Shown piece by piece: positions 1 through 6,208 of a stretch of 7,672 nt of DNA. The notes under the pieces are model-generated. The model saw nothing but the letters and a program-made list of their open reading frames with translations, was not told the DNA's origin and made no database searches. Made by a program: the position numbers and the translations under genes. Position 1 is the stretch's first letter. Every line of letters begins with the position of its first letter. The stretch comes from an uncultured Clostridium sp. (GTDB taxonomy: Bacteria; Bacillota; Clostridia; TANB77; CAG-508). The stretch is from contig CAMMMI010000082.1 in the NCBI GenBank assembly GCA_946497905.1, positions 1 to 7,672 of the forward strand, read 5' to 3'.

Positions 1-23
1 TTTTAAAAATTATCATAAGAAGT

Positions 24-419
24 TTAAAGTTTACACAAACTTTCCGATATACTCTTAAAAAATGTATCTTTATTTCTATCTATCAAATTATGTGCCATTT
101 CCATTTCATCTGGTCTATTTATATAAATTATTTTAAATTTTCCAGATGTTGTTTTATTAATATAATCATGTTTAACTTCTATAATATGAACTAACCCCCA
201 ATATAACCATTTACCATCAATATTTTCAACTAAAAAGTTTCTTACTGGTGGCATTTGATAATTTCTAATGCTTGGCTTGTCTTTAAATTCAAATATTTTA
301 TTTTGAAATTGTTCAGCAGTATATGGTATTTTGAGATGTTGTTTCCAATCTAACTCTTTTGGAAAACCCTGCTCCTTTGTTATTTGTAAAGTATCATTGA
401 TTTCTACATATGACCCCAT
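24..419 (-). CDS. Unrecognised small protein, last gene of the S51/GNAT operon
   Basis: A 131-residue protein that I do not recognise. It has no signal peptide or membrane segment and is probably a small soluble cytoplasmic protein. It is rich in aromatic residues and beta-prone stretches, notably GKWLYWGLVHIIEV at about residues 69-82 and a GKFKIIYIN strand at about 93-101. A charged helical C-terminus follows, which suggests a compact beta-rich fold. The start is well supported: AAAGGAGG lies about 7 bp before the ATG. The gene begins 21 bp after the stop of the upstream S51-like gene, so it should be co-transcribed and translated from its own strong site. Its function is unknown, and position in the operon is the only clue. 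The ORF is intact with a TAA stop. Confidence 0.8.
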   Translation of the reverse strand: MGSYVEINDTLQITKEQGFPKELDWKQHLKIPYTAEQFQNKIFEFKDKPSIRNYQMPPVRNFLVENIDGKWLYWGLVHIIEVKHDYINKTTSGKFKIIYINRPDEMEMAHNLIDRNKDTFFKSISESLCKL

Positions 420-440
420 AATATTCCTCCTTTATATAAT

Positions 441-1061
441 TTATTTTATTCGTTCAATTAAGACTTCTCCATCTTGTATGGCTTTATATTTAATATTTTC
501 TTTCATACACTTTTCCACTAAATTATTAATAAATTCAATTTTATGATAATTTGATTTATAATGTGGTATAAAAATATAATCAATAAAGCCTAATCCCTTA
601 TAATTTACACTTTGCTCATCATAAAACTTAATTGGTTCATCAACAATATCTAACTGTTTTAAATTTTCAGAAAGTACACAACTTCCAGCACTATATCCGA
701 TATATAAAAAACCATCATCATTCTTTTTCTTTTTCAAGAAAATATCAAATCCACTAAGGTTCATTGCTTTATTTAAAACAAAGACATTTCCTCCCATTAC
801 ACAGCAAGCATTATATTCTGATAATTCAGCTTTTAATTCATTGTATTTACCAAAATAATTTTTTAAGTCTATAATCCTAACATTGAAACCAATTCTTTCA
901 AGTAATTCAATATCTTCTTTTAAATTTTTTCGTATCTTATCTTCTCCTTTAGCATCAAGAGCATTAGGTATAATAGCAATTTTATTATCATTTTCATTTA
1001 TCCACTTTTTTAAAATCGTTGTATCATTACCAAACTTTTGTGATGACATATATAATAACAT
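441..1061 (-). CDS. S51-family peptidase / type 1 glutamine amidotransferase-like protein (second copy)
   Basis: A 206-residue protein of the peptidase S51 group (dipeptidase E, cyanophycinase and related class-I glutamine-amidotransferase-like folds). The nucleophile elbow is GYSAGS, with Ser124 as the expected catalytic serine. It is preceded by the VMGGNVFVL strand-loop (about 88-96), which in the family forms the glycine-rich pocket. The PHY motif with His167 is the likely catalytic histidine. Dipeptidase E enzymes cleave Asp-X dipeptides, but many S51-like proteins have no known substrate, so the substrate is left open. The ATG has an AGAAGG site 8 bp upstream. A second ATG four codons in has no ribosome site of its own. 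The protein is paralogous to the 193-residue protein two genes upstream: both share GLGFID...PHY and an ending with DGE/DGDxxIE. It is cytoplasmic, with no signal peptide. Confidence 0.85.
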   Translation of the reverse strand: MLLYMSSQKFGNDTTILKKWINENDNKIAIIPNALDAKGEDKIRKNLKEDIELLERIGFNVRIIDLKNYFGKYNELKAELSEYNACCVMGGNVFVLNKAMNLSGFDIFLKKKKNDDGFLYIGYSAGSCVLSENLKQLDIVDEPIKFYDEQSVNYKGLGFIDYIFIPHYKSNYHKIEFINNLVEKCMKENIKYKAIQDGEVLIERIK

Positions 1062-1093
1062 AATTTATACCTTCTTATAATAAAATTTCAAAT

Positions 1094-1504
1094 TTATTTC
1101 GTTGCACCATAATATTTTAATATTCTTTGCATTCTTTTATTTTCATCTCCAGTAGCACAAGAAACTATTTTTATATCTTGATTTTCTTCTCTTAATTTTT
1201 CAATCAACTTGAAAAATACTCCTTGTTTTCTATATTCCTCTTCAACAAACATTTGAGAAATCCATAATACTTCACCATCATTTGCCCAATAAAAATATGA
1301 ATACAATATCATTCCAATAGGTTTATTATCAACTTCAGCAATTAAGCATTGAAATTTAGGATTATCACAAAAGTAATCTTTATCTATATTCAATTCTAAT
1401 CCATTCGTTTGTTCTGTATCATTAACATTGTTTATTACTTTGTTTGCATATATTATAAATTCTTTATGTTCTTTATTAGCTTTTAACACTTTTATTTTGC
1501 TCAT
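1094..1504 (-). CDS. GNAT-family N-acetyltransferase
   Basis: A 136-residue protein of the GCN5-related N-acetyltransferase fold, which transfers acetyl from acetyl-CoA to an amine. Motif A is visible at about residues 79-100 (VLWISQMFVEEEYRKQGVFFKLIEKL region). The pyrophosphate-binding loop is R92-K-Q-G95-V-F97; the consensus R/QxxGxG/A has Phe at its last position. The preceding strands (CLIAEVDNKPIGMILYSY) and the terminal ENKRMQRILKYYGA, the usual 'N...A...Y...GF' helix-strand, fit the family. The length is at the short end for the family. The gene sits between two S51-like genes. Its AGGAGATGA ribosome site overlaps the stop codon of the upstream gene and the intergenic gap is 6 bp, so translation is probably coupled. 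The substrate is unknown; a small molecule such as an amino-acid-like antibiotic or a peptide is possible but is inference. Confidence 0.88.
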   Translation of the reverse strand: MSKIKVLKANKEHKEFIIYANKVINNVNDTEQTNGLELNIDKDYFCDNPKFQCLIAEVDNKPIGMILYSYFYWANDGEVLWISQMFVEEEYRKQGVFFKLIEKLREENQDIKIVSCATGDENKRMQRILKYYGATK

Positions 1505-1510
1505 ACGTTC

Positions 1511-1519
1511 TCATCTCCT
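1511..1519 (-). promoter_or_regulatory. Ribosome binding site overlapping a stop codon
   Basis: AGGAGATGA ends with the TGA stop of the 193-residue S51-like gene and serves as the Shine-Dalgarno sequence of the GNAT gene, whose ATG follows 6 bp later. This arrangement implies translational coupling of the two genes. Confidence 0.7.
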
Positions 1520-2092
1520 AAACTCTATATAATCACCATCATTTAAAATGTTTATCTTCTCTTTATATTTCATGATTTTTTCTATTCCTATATTATCTTC
1601 TCTATTATAATGAGGATAAACATGTTGATCTATAAAACCAAGTCCTTTATAATTTTCAAAAATTCTATCATATTTAGGCTTAGTTCCTCTTTTTAAGTTA
1701 AAATACCATTCAACATCTTTATCTAAAATAATACTTCCAGCACTTTCTCCTATATAAATACCTTTTTCTAAAAATATTTCCAAAACATTTTTTATATCAG
1801 TTGTATTTACAAGTTCTACTAAATTAGCAATGCTTCCTCCCATTACATAACAAACATCATAATTTAATATGTTTTTAATATTATCTTTATCTATTGTAAT
1901 TAATTTAATATTTTTTGCACCATATTTATAAAATTCTTCTACATTCTCTTGTCTTTTATTATAATTACCAGTATTATAAGTTCCATTATCTATTATAAGA
2001 ATTTGTTTCTCGATTAGGTTTTCATCTATAAATTCTTTTGGGAATTTTGTTCCAATAATTCCATTAGAAGTAAATATTATATTATTTTTCAT
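1511..2092 (-). CDS. S51-family peptidase / type 1 glutamine amidotransferase-like protein (first copy)
   Basis: A 193-residue S51-like hydrolase and the first gene of the minus-strand operon. The nucleophile elbow is GESAGS with Ser117. The upstream YVMGGSIANLVE segment (about 82-93) is the glycine-rich loop, and His161 in YPHYN is the likely catalytic histidine. Length and motif order fit S51 proteins of roughly 190-230 residues. The protein aligns by eye with the 206-residue protein encoded further down (shared GLGFID, PHY and C-terminal NDGD motifs), but the two are clearly diverged, so the duplication is old or the two were recruited separately. An AAAGAGAT site precedes the ATG by about 6 bp. 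The likely promoter lies at 2121-2149, with a palindrome array just upstream. Substrate and physiological role are not evident from the sequence. Confidence 0.86.
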   Translation of the reverse strand: MKNNIIFTSNGIIGTKFPKEFIDENLIEKQILIIDNGTYNTGNYNKRQENVEEFYKYGAKNIKLITIDKDNIKNILNYDVCYVMGGSIANLVELVNTTDIKNVLEIFLEKGIYIGESAGSIILDKDVEWYFNLKRGTKPKYDRIFENYKGLGFIDQHVYPHYNREDNIGIEKIMKYKEKINILNDGDYIEFRR

Positions 2093-2120
2093 TGTTATCT
2101 CTTTCTAGTAAATTTACTAT

Positions 2121-2149
2121 ATATTATCATATTTATTTCAAAAAATCTA
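2121..2149 (-). promoter_or_regulatory. Candidate promoter of the S51/GNAT operon
   Basis: Read on the minus strand there is an extended -10 element, TGATAATAT (2121-2129). It lies 17 bp from a weak -35, TAGATT (2144-2149). The -10 is close to consensus and the TGn extension can compensate for the poor -35. The first AGTTCAC-type palindrome (2152-2168) ends 2 bp upstream of the -35, so a protein bound there could contact or block RNA polymerase. This is prediction by eye only. Confidence 0.5.
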
Positions 2150-2151
2150 CT

Positions 2152-2294
2152 AGTACACTAAGTGAACTTGAAATAATTTTTTTAGTTCACTTAGTGAATT
2201 TTTTCTACAAAACCAGTTCACTCGGTGAACTGAATTGATTTATTGTTGTTCTTTAACAAATATTATAACTCTTTAATTAGTTCACCAGTGAACT
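2152..2294. repeat. Array of four AGTTCAC-n2/3-GTGAACT palindromes, candidate operators
   Basis: Four near-identical dyads occur in non-coding DNA. Site 1 is AGTACACTAAGTGAACT (2152-2168), site 2 is AGTTCACTTAGTGAATT (2184-2200), site 3 is AGTTCACTCGGTGAACT (2215-2231) and site 4 is AGTTCACCAGTGAACT (2279-2294, one base shorter). The 7-bp arms are conserved while the central 2-3 bases vary, as expected for sites read by a dimeric helix-turn-helix protein. Centres at about 2160, 2192, 2223 and 2286.5 give spacings of 32, 31 and 63.5 bp, near three and six helical turns, so the sites lie on the same face of the DNA. They lie directly upstream of the operon promoter at 2121-2149. Operators are the favoured reading. 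An iteron or partition site is possible, but no replication or partition gene is seen. No regulator gene is recognised in the window. Confidence 0.7.
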
Positions 2295-2372
2295 TTTTTA
2301 CATCAAATTTGATTAAAACTATTGTTCTTTTATTAAATCTAAAAAGCTTGTCTTTCTATGTGTATATGTGAT

Positions 2373-2436
2373 AAGTGAACACTCACTTTCCTGCATTTAT
2401 TTATATAGCATAATTTTTATCGAAAAGTGAACTTTT
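2373..2436. repeat. Two degenerate relatives of the GTGAAC palindromes
   Basis: AAGTGA-acac-TCACTT at 2373-2388 has the arms in the opposite orientation (GTGA...TCAC), and AAAAGTGAACTTTT at 2423-2436 holds a single AGTGAACT half-site. They extend the word seen in the 2152-2294 array toward the terminator of the large gene. The centre of the first is 94 bp from the last full site, again close to a multiple of 31 bp. The second does not keep this phase. They could be weak binding sites or decayed copies. Confidence 0.4.
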
Positions 2437-2463
2437 ATAAAAACTCTATTTCCTCTTAATTGC

Positions 2464-2544
2464 AAAAAAATATACTAACTCTATTTAGTCAAGGCTGAGC
2501 TTTGCTCATTCATTTTAGCCTTGACTAAATAGAGTTAGTATATT
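2464..2544 (-). terminator. Very long intrinsic terminator of the HEPN-motif gene
   Basis: A perfect inverted repeat has 28-bp arms at 2469-2496 and 2517-2544, separated by 20 bases. Inside the loop a second small dyad, TGAGC-ttt-GCTCA (2496-2508), can fold. On the minus strand the hairpin begins 11 bp after the stop codon of the large gene and is followed by TTTTTTT (plus-strand A tract 2464-2470), as expected for Rho-independent termination. The stem is much longer than the usual 6-12 bp. The plus-strand side lacks a T tract, so it probably terminates only minus-strand transcripts. Confidence 0.85.
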
Positions 2545-2555
2545 ACGATTGAAAT

Positions 2556-4490
2556 TTAGGAAATATCATTTTTATTGTCATAATATGTGCATAAATCATC
2601 ATTAATTTTTATTATTGCTAAAATCAATATTTTTGAAATCCTCATATAGTTAGTTTCATGTGTTTTATCTGACTCAATTTCACTAGGTTGTGTACCATGA
2701 ATATACATATTTCTTAAATCCAATCCATTATTAAATTCTGACTTGTTTAGATAATAATTAAGATAATCTATTTCTGGTCTTGAAAATAATGTACTTTCTG
2801 ACTTCAACATACCTTCATTAATCATTTTATCTATTTCATTTCGATAGTTCTTAGGATAATTCCAATAGCAAACTACTTCATTATAATTTAAATCTTTAAG
2901 AATTACTATTCTCTCTTTATTTTTAAATTTTAAATATCCTTCTTCATCAGTTTCTATATAATCTTTTGATATTAAAGTGTTTAAATTGTTTTGCTCGTAT
3001 ATAGGACAATCTTCAGCCTTAATTTTTTCACATTTTATTAAATCAAAAAAATTACTATATTTCTCTTCTATGCCCTCTACATATTTAAGCATACACTGAT
3101 CTGAAAAAAACAAATATGTAATTAGATTATATTCTTCCGAACTTGCATAAATATATTTATGTTCTATTTTACTTGGAATGTCATTAAAAGGAATAGGTCT
3201 TGATGATATTTGTAATAATTCATGGTCTATTTCATCATCTTCTACTATCAATCTATATTCTTTTAATATATTATCTAATTCTGATAATGTTGTTCTACAC
3301 TTTTCAAGATAATTAGATTCTTCTGATGGTATATTAATTCTGTAGTCTTTAATATTAAATTCATCTAATAAATATTCTTTAAAAAACCATTCTATTATAT
3401 TTTCAAATCGTATATTTATTCGTTTTAATTCTTTATAATATGCCATCATCTGCAATGTTGATAGCATATCTAGTCTATCAAATGCTGTACCAGTTCTATA
3501 AGACTTTTTTGTTTGTATGAATATATGCTTTTCAAAAATACCTAATTGTGATTCTTTACTTACAAGGTTACTTCTCATATTAATATCTGTAAACTCAAAT
3601 AGATAAATAAAATTATTTAATAAAGTAGGATAATCGGTATTTTGCTCTAGCCAATCAGAACTATATTGGCAGTCTATCTTTTGTCCTTCCATTACAACTT
3701 CTTTTTCATTTTTCATATTTTTTGAAAATCGTACTAAAGTTTCCATTATTATTCCAGAATTTTTATTAAAAATTTTATCACTCTCTTCTTTAATTTTTCT
3801 TTTGGCCATCAATCTTGTTTTATCACTTATTGGCATTTCTTTTGTAGATTGCATATTAAATATTACTCTTAAATAATTTATATTTGGATTTTTAGAATCA
3901 ATATAATTTTTTAATATTGATTCTTTATCTTCACTAGTTAGTTCTTTTGGAAGATATATTTGTTTTTGATTATGTTCTCTCACAATTTCATATTTATCTA
4001 ATAGAATAATTGCACTATCTTCGTACTTTAATAGATGTTCTCTTATAATATTCCCATAATGATTAACAATATTTTTAAAATCACTAATAGTCTCTAATAT
4101 ATATCGATTTTTTAATATTTCATCGAATTTTAAATCCGATATTCTATTATAAACTTTGTGGGTATCAAATAATTCCCAAAAATCTTCTTTGTACATATAG
4201 TCAATATTGTCTATTGTACTTATAATATTATTATCATCTATTGTTAAAAGAAAACATCCAATTACTTTATTTAAGCTTTTTAACTTGTTTTTTATTTTTT
4301 CTATATATTCTGTTTTCCAATCATTTAAATAGCAACCATTATCAATATATTTTATACAGTTATAAAATTCAATAATATCATTTATTTCATAGCTTTTAGT
4401 ATCATTAAATTTATCTAAAACTTCTTCTAATTTCTTTAAATTTGGACTACAAGCCCAATCATATGTTGAATAAAATTTAACTCTATCCAT
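2556..4490 (-). CDS. Large protein with C-terminal HEPN-type RNxxxHG motif, candidate defence effector
   Basis: A 644-residue protein that I do not recognise as a whole. No signal peptide or membrane segment is evident. The C-terminal part contains R593-N-M-Y-I-H598-G599 (bases 2694-2714) in the context GLDLRNMYIHG, followed by a helix-rich tail (about 615-633). The RNxxxH pattern is the catalytic signature of many HEPN ribonucleases, and RNxxxHG is the hallmark described for DUF4209. The first 550 or so residues are helical and charged with no motif I can name; they could sense a trigger or bind a partner. A start at 4490 is preferred over the ATG at 4511 because AAAGGAGAGAT lies 7 bp upstream, and the predicted transcript starts near 4506, downstream of the longer start. 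The gene is monocistronic, divergent from the excisionase gene, and has its own terminator. An RNA-cleaving abortive-infection role is inference. Confidence 0.8.
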   Translation of the reverse strand: MDRVKFYSTYDWACSPNLKKLEEVLDKFNDTKSYEINDIIEFYNCIKYIDNGCYLNDWKTEYIEKIKNKLKSLNKVIGCFLLTIDDNNIISTIDNIDYMYKEDFWELFDTHKVYNRISDLKFDEILKNRYILETISDFKNIVNHYGNIIREHLLKYEDSAIILLDKYEIVREHNQKQIYLPKELTSEDKESILKNYIDSKNPNINYLRVIFNMQSTKEMPISDKTRLMAKRKIKEESDKIFNKNSGIIMETLVRFSKNMKNEKEVVMEGQKIDCQYSSDWLEQNTDYPTLLNNFIYLFEFTDINMRSNLVSKESQLGIFEKHIFIQTKKSYRTGTAFDRLDMLSTLQMMAYYKELKRINIRFENIIEWFFKEYLLDEFNIKDYRINIPSEESNYLEKCRTTLSELDNILKEYRLIVEDDEIDHELLQISSRPIPFNDIPSKIEHKYIYASSEEYNLITYLFFSDQCMLKYVEGIEEKYSNFFDLIKCEKIKAEDCPIYEQNNLNTLISKDYIETDEEGYLKFKNKERIVILKDLNYNEVVCYWNYPKNYRNEIDKMINEGMLKSESTLFSRPEIDYLNYYLNKSEFNNGLDLRNMYIHGTQPSEIESDKTHETNYMRISKILILAIIKINDDLCTYYDNKNDIS

Positions 4491-4493
4491 AAG

Positions 4494-4504
4494 ATCTCTC
4501 CTTT
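4494..4504 (-). promoter_or_regulatory. Shine-Dalgarno site fixing the start of the HEPN-motif gene
   Basis: AAAGGAGAGAT on the minus strand has its GGAG core 7 bp from the ATG at 4490. The ATG 21 bp further upstream (4511) is in frame but has only a poor purine stretch before it, so the shorter protein is the better call. Confidence 0.75.
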
Positions 4505-4512
4505 TTATCATT

Positions 4513-4541
4513 ATTCTATCATATCTTACAGTATTTTACAA
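4513..4541 (-). promoter_or_regulatory. Promoter of the HEPN-motif gene
   Basis: On the minus strand TTGTAA (4536-4541) is followed after exactly 17 bp by TAGAAT (4513-4518) with an upstream TGA extension. This is a good housekeeping-type promoter. The start point would fall near 4506, leaving a leader of about 16 bases that holds the ribosome site. It is back to back with the excisionase promoter; the two -35 boxes are 37 bp apart. Confidence 0.65.
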
Positions 4542-4556
4542 TTACCACTTGTTTAG

Positions 4557-4578
4557 AAAAAAGGGAAAAAAAAGGGAA
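4557..4578 (+). repeat. Tandem A-tract/GGGAA repeat between divergent promoters
   Basis: Two copies of an A-run followed by GGGAA (4557-4567 and 4566-4578) lie between the two -35 boxes. Short direct repeats near integrase/excisionase genes can be arm-type binding sites or regulator sites, but two copies of such a simple word are weak evidence. Confidence 0.3.
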
Positions 4579-4607
4579 TTGATTTAGGTAACTTTCCATA
4601 TTATACT
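4579..4607 (+). promoter_or_regulatory. Promoter of the excisionase/integrase genes
   Basis: TTGATT (4579-4584), a 17-bp spacer and TATACT (4602-4607) make a strong sigma-A-like promoter. Its start point would be near 4614, giving a leader of about 60 bases before the excisionase ATG. The 4512-4673 divergent region therefore serves both the recombination genes and the HEPN-motif gene. Confidence 0.65.
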
Positions 4608-4673
4608 TTGATTAGTTCGAATTTAATAACAGTATATATATTGTTTTAAAACTTATAGAAAAGAGGTGTCCTT

Positions 4674-4877
4674 ATGGAAAATAACAACTATAATTTAATG
4701 TTTTCAAACTACCCAGATGTAGTAAATTTTAGACAAATGAAAGAAATGTTAGGAAATATAGGTTCTACTCTAGCTTACAAACTATTAAGAAAAAATATTA
4801 TAAAATCAATTAAAGTTGGTAGAGCTTATAAAATACCTAAAAACAATATAATTGAATATTTAACAAATAATAATTAG
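4674..4877 (+). CDS. xis: Excisionase-family DNA-binding protein
   Basis: A 67-residue helix-turn-helix protein of the excisionase type, predicted to bind DNA next to the attachment sites and steer the integrase toward excision. After a short N-terminus, residues about 14-60 give the MerR-like winged-helix pattern: VVNFRQMKEMLGNIGSTLAYKLL (helix-turn-helix), then IKSIKVGRAYKIPKNNIIEYL (wing and last helix). The GRAYKIPK stretch is the recurrent excisionase wing motif. The length is typical for this group. GAGGTG lies 5-6 bp before the ATG. The gene is 92 bp upstream of the integrase in the same direction, probably on one transcript. It could also act as a regulator of the divergent promoters. 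The gene symbol is by role, not by identity to a named xis. Confidence 0.82.
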   Translation: MENNNYNLMFSNYPDVVNFRQMKEMLGNIGSTLAYKLLRKNIIKSIKVGRAYKIPKNNIIEYLTNNN

Positions 4878-4900
4878 AAATGGAATTTTTGCTTATTATG

Positions 4901-4923
4901 TGATATTATATTTTACAATATCA
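4901..4923 (+). repeat. Short inverted repeat between excisionase and integrase genes
   Basis: TGATATT and AATATCA form 7-bp arms around a 9-base loop in the 92-bp gap. It is AT-only apart from one pair and has no T tract after it, so it is not a convincing terminator. It might modulate integrase expression or bind a protein, or be chance in AT-rich DNA. Confidence 0.25.
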
Positions 4924-4969
4924 ATAGTAGGTTAATATAAATCTGTTATATTTCTGAAAGGAGTTAAAT

Positions 4970-6205
4970 ATGGTAACAGTAAGCCTACATGAAAAGAACG
5001 GAATTTATCAAGCCGTTATAAATTATAAAGATGAAAATAATAAAAGAAAACAAAAATGGGTTTCAACTCGTTTAGAAACAAGAGGTAATAAAAAACTTGC
5101 TTTAGCAAAGGCTGAAGAAATTAGACAAGAATTTGAAAACGAACTTAATTCTAGTCAAAAAAGAAAAAATAATATTGTAAAAACTGATATATTATTTTTA
5201 GATTTTCTAAAAGATTGGTTAAAAGTTGTGAAGAAAACTATTGAGCCTTCAACTTATAATTCTTATGAACAAATAGTAAATGATAGAATAACAAAATATT
5301 TTACTGAAAACAAAATTAAATTAGTTGAAATTCAAGCAATAGATATTCAAGAATATTATAATACTTTGTTTAGTGATGGACTCTCTGCAAATACAGTCAT
5401 TCATCATCACGCTATAATAAGAAAATCATTAGATTATGCTTATAAGATGGACATTATACCTAATAATCCAGCAGATAAAGTACAAAGACCTAAAAAAGAA
5501 CAATATATTGGTAGTTTTTATAATGAAAATGAATTGAATGAACTGTTTGAGAAATCTAACGATGATCCACTAAATCTTATAATAAGAGTTGCTTCATATT
5601 ATGGCTTGAGAAGAAGTGAAGTTTTAGGTTTAAAATGGGATGCTTTTGATTTTGATAATAAAACAATTACTATTAAGCATACAGTAACTATTGGAAAAAT
5701 AGACGGAAAAAGGCAAGTGTACTCTAAAGATAGAACAAAGAATAAATCAAGTTATAGTACATTACCTTTAATTGATGATATTGCTGATAGACTATTGGAA
5801 TTAAAAAAACAACAAGAATATTTTAAAAAAGCTTTTGGAAAATCTTATTATAAAAAAGATAAAGAATATGTATTTGTTAAACCTGATGGAAAATTAACAA
5901 GACCTGACTATGTATCAGAACATTTTAAAAACTTATTAAAAAAATTAGAATTAAGACATATTCGTTTTCACGATTTAAGACATTCTTGTGCAAGTTTATT
6001 ACTAGCTAAAGGCATTCCTATGAAAGCAATACAAGAATGGTTAGGACATTCTAACTTTTCGACTACTGCAAATATATATGCTCATTTAGATAGCAATTCA
6101 AAACAGCTATCAGCTCAAGCAATTACAAGTGCTTTTGAAGCAAAAAAAGAAATTGAAGAAAGCGACTCTACAATTTCTTATAATGAATTAGCTTTAGAAA
6201 ACTAA
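4970..6205 (+). CDS. int: Site-specific tyrosine recombinase / integrase
   Basis: A 411-residue phage/ICE-type integrase, predicted to integrate and excise the element at the tRNA-Leu 3' end. Residues about 1-58 form an AP2-like arm-type DNA-binding domain (HEKNGIYQAVINYKDENNKRKQKW). Residues about 72-175 are the SAM-like core-binding domain, and about 180-385 the catalytic domain. Visible active-site residues are Arg214 (GLRRSEVLGLKW), probable Lys257 in the beta-hairpin (TKNKSSYSTLPL), His334 and Arg337 (HDLRH), His360 (LGH) and the nucleophile Tyr370 (ANIYAHL), so the enzyme looks intact. Length and domain order fit the Tn916/phage integrase group. GAAAGGAG precedes the ATG by 6 bp. The gene converges on the tRNA, with 3 bp between its TAA and the encoded CCA end. 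Confidence 0.96.
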   Translation: MVTVSLHEKNGIYQAVINYKDENNKRKQKWVSTRLETRGNKKLALAKAEEIRQEFENELNSSQKRKNNIVKTDILFLDFLKDWLKVVKKTIEPSTYNSYEQIVNDRITKYFTENKIKLVEIQAIDIQEYYNTLFSDGLSANTVIHHHAIIRKSLDYAYKMDIIPNNPADKVQRPKKEQYIGSFYNENELNELFEKSNDDPLNLIIRVASYYGLRRSEVLGLKWDAFDFDNKTITIKHTVTIGKIDGKRQVYSKDRTKNKSSYSTLPLIDDIADRLLELKKQQEYFKKAFGKSYYKKDKEYVFVKPDGKLTRPDYVSEHFKNLLKKLELRHIRFHDLRHSCASLLLAKGIPMKAIQEWLGHSNFSTTANIYAHLDSNSKQLSAQAITSAFEAKKEIEESDSTISYNELALEN

Positions 6206-6208
6206 TTT

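Larger units (their letters stand above)
2093..2555. other. Non-coding stretch of about 460 bp between operon promoter and HEPN-gene terminator
   Basis: No ORF with a ribosome site is seen on either strand. From left to right it holds the operon promoter, four GTGAAC palindromes, a perfect 12-bp palindrome ATCAAATTTGAT (2302-2313), two degenerate palindromes, and the long terminator hairpin of the large gene. An AT-rich dyad TTGTT-cttt-AACAA (2246-2259) sits roughly where a further array site would fall between sites 3 and 4, but its sequence differs. A small structured RNA cannot be excluded by eye. Confidence 0.6.

Noticed and set aside
331..546. Plus-strand ORF of 71 codons
   Set aside because: It lies antisense across two minus-strand genes with strong ribosome sites, has no ribosome site of its own, and its product is an AT-driven hydrophobic string.
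883..1080. Plus-strand ORF of 65 codons
   Set aside because: Antisense shadow of the S51-like gene, with no ribosome site and low-complexity composition.
2302..2313. Perfect palindrome ATCAAATTTGAT as a further operator of the array
   Set aside because: It does not share the GTTCAC word or the spacing, and a 12-bp AT palindrome is not surprising in DNA this AT-rich.
2152..2436. Possible CRISPR array
   Set aside because: The repeats are 16-17 bp palindromes with uneven spacing, lack the constant 25-37 bp repeat with unique spacers, and no cas gene is present.
2152..2436. Iteron-type replication origin
   Set aside because: No Rep, primase or partition gene is visible, and the sites abut a promoter, which favours operators. 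It is kept only as a remote alternative.
1..6208. Second attachment site (copy of the tRNA 3' end)
   Set aside because: Reading for GGTGCAGGTA or GGGAATCGAACC and close variants found no match. The GGGAATTGATT word at 4574 is too different to count.
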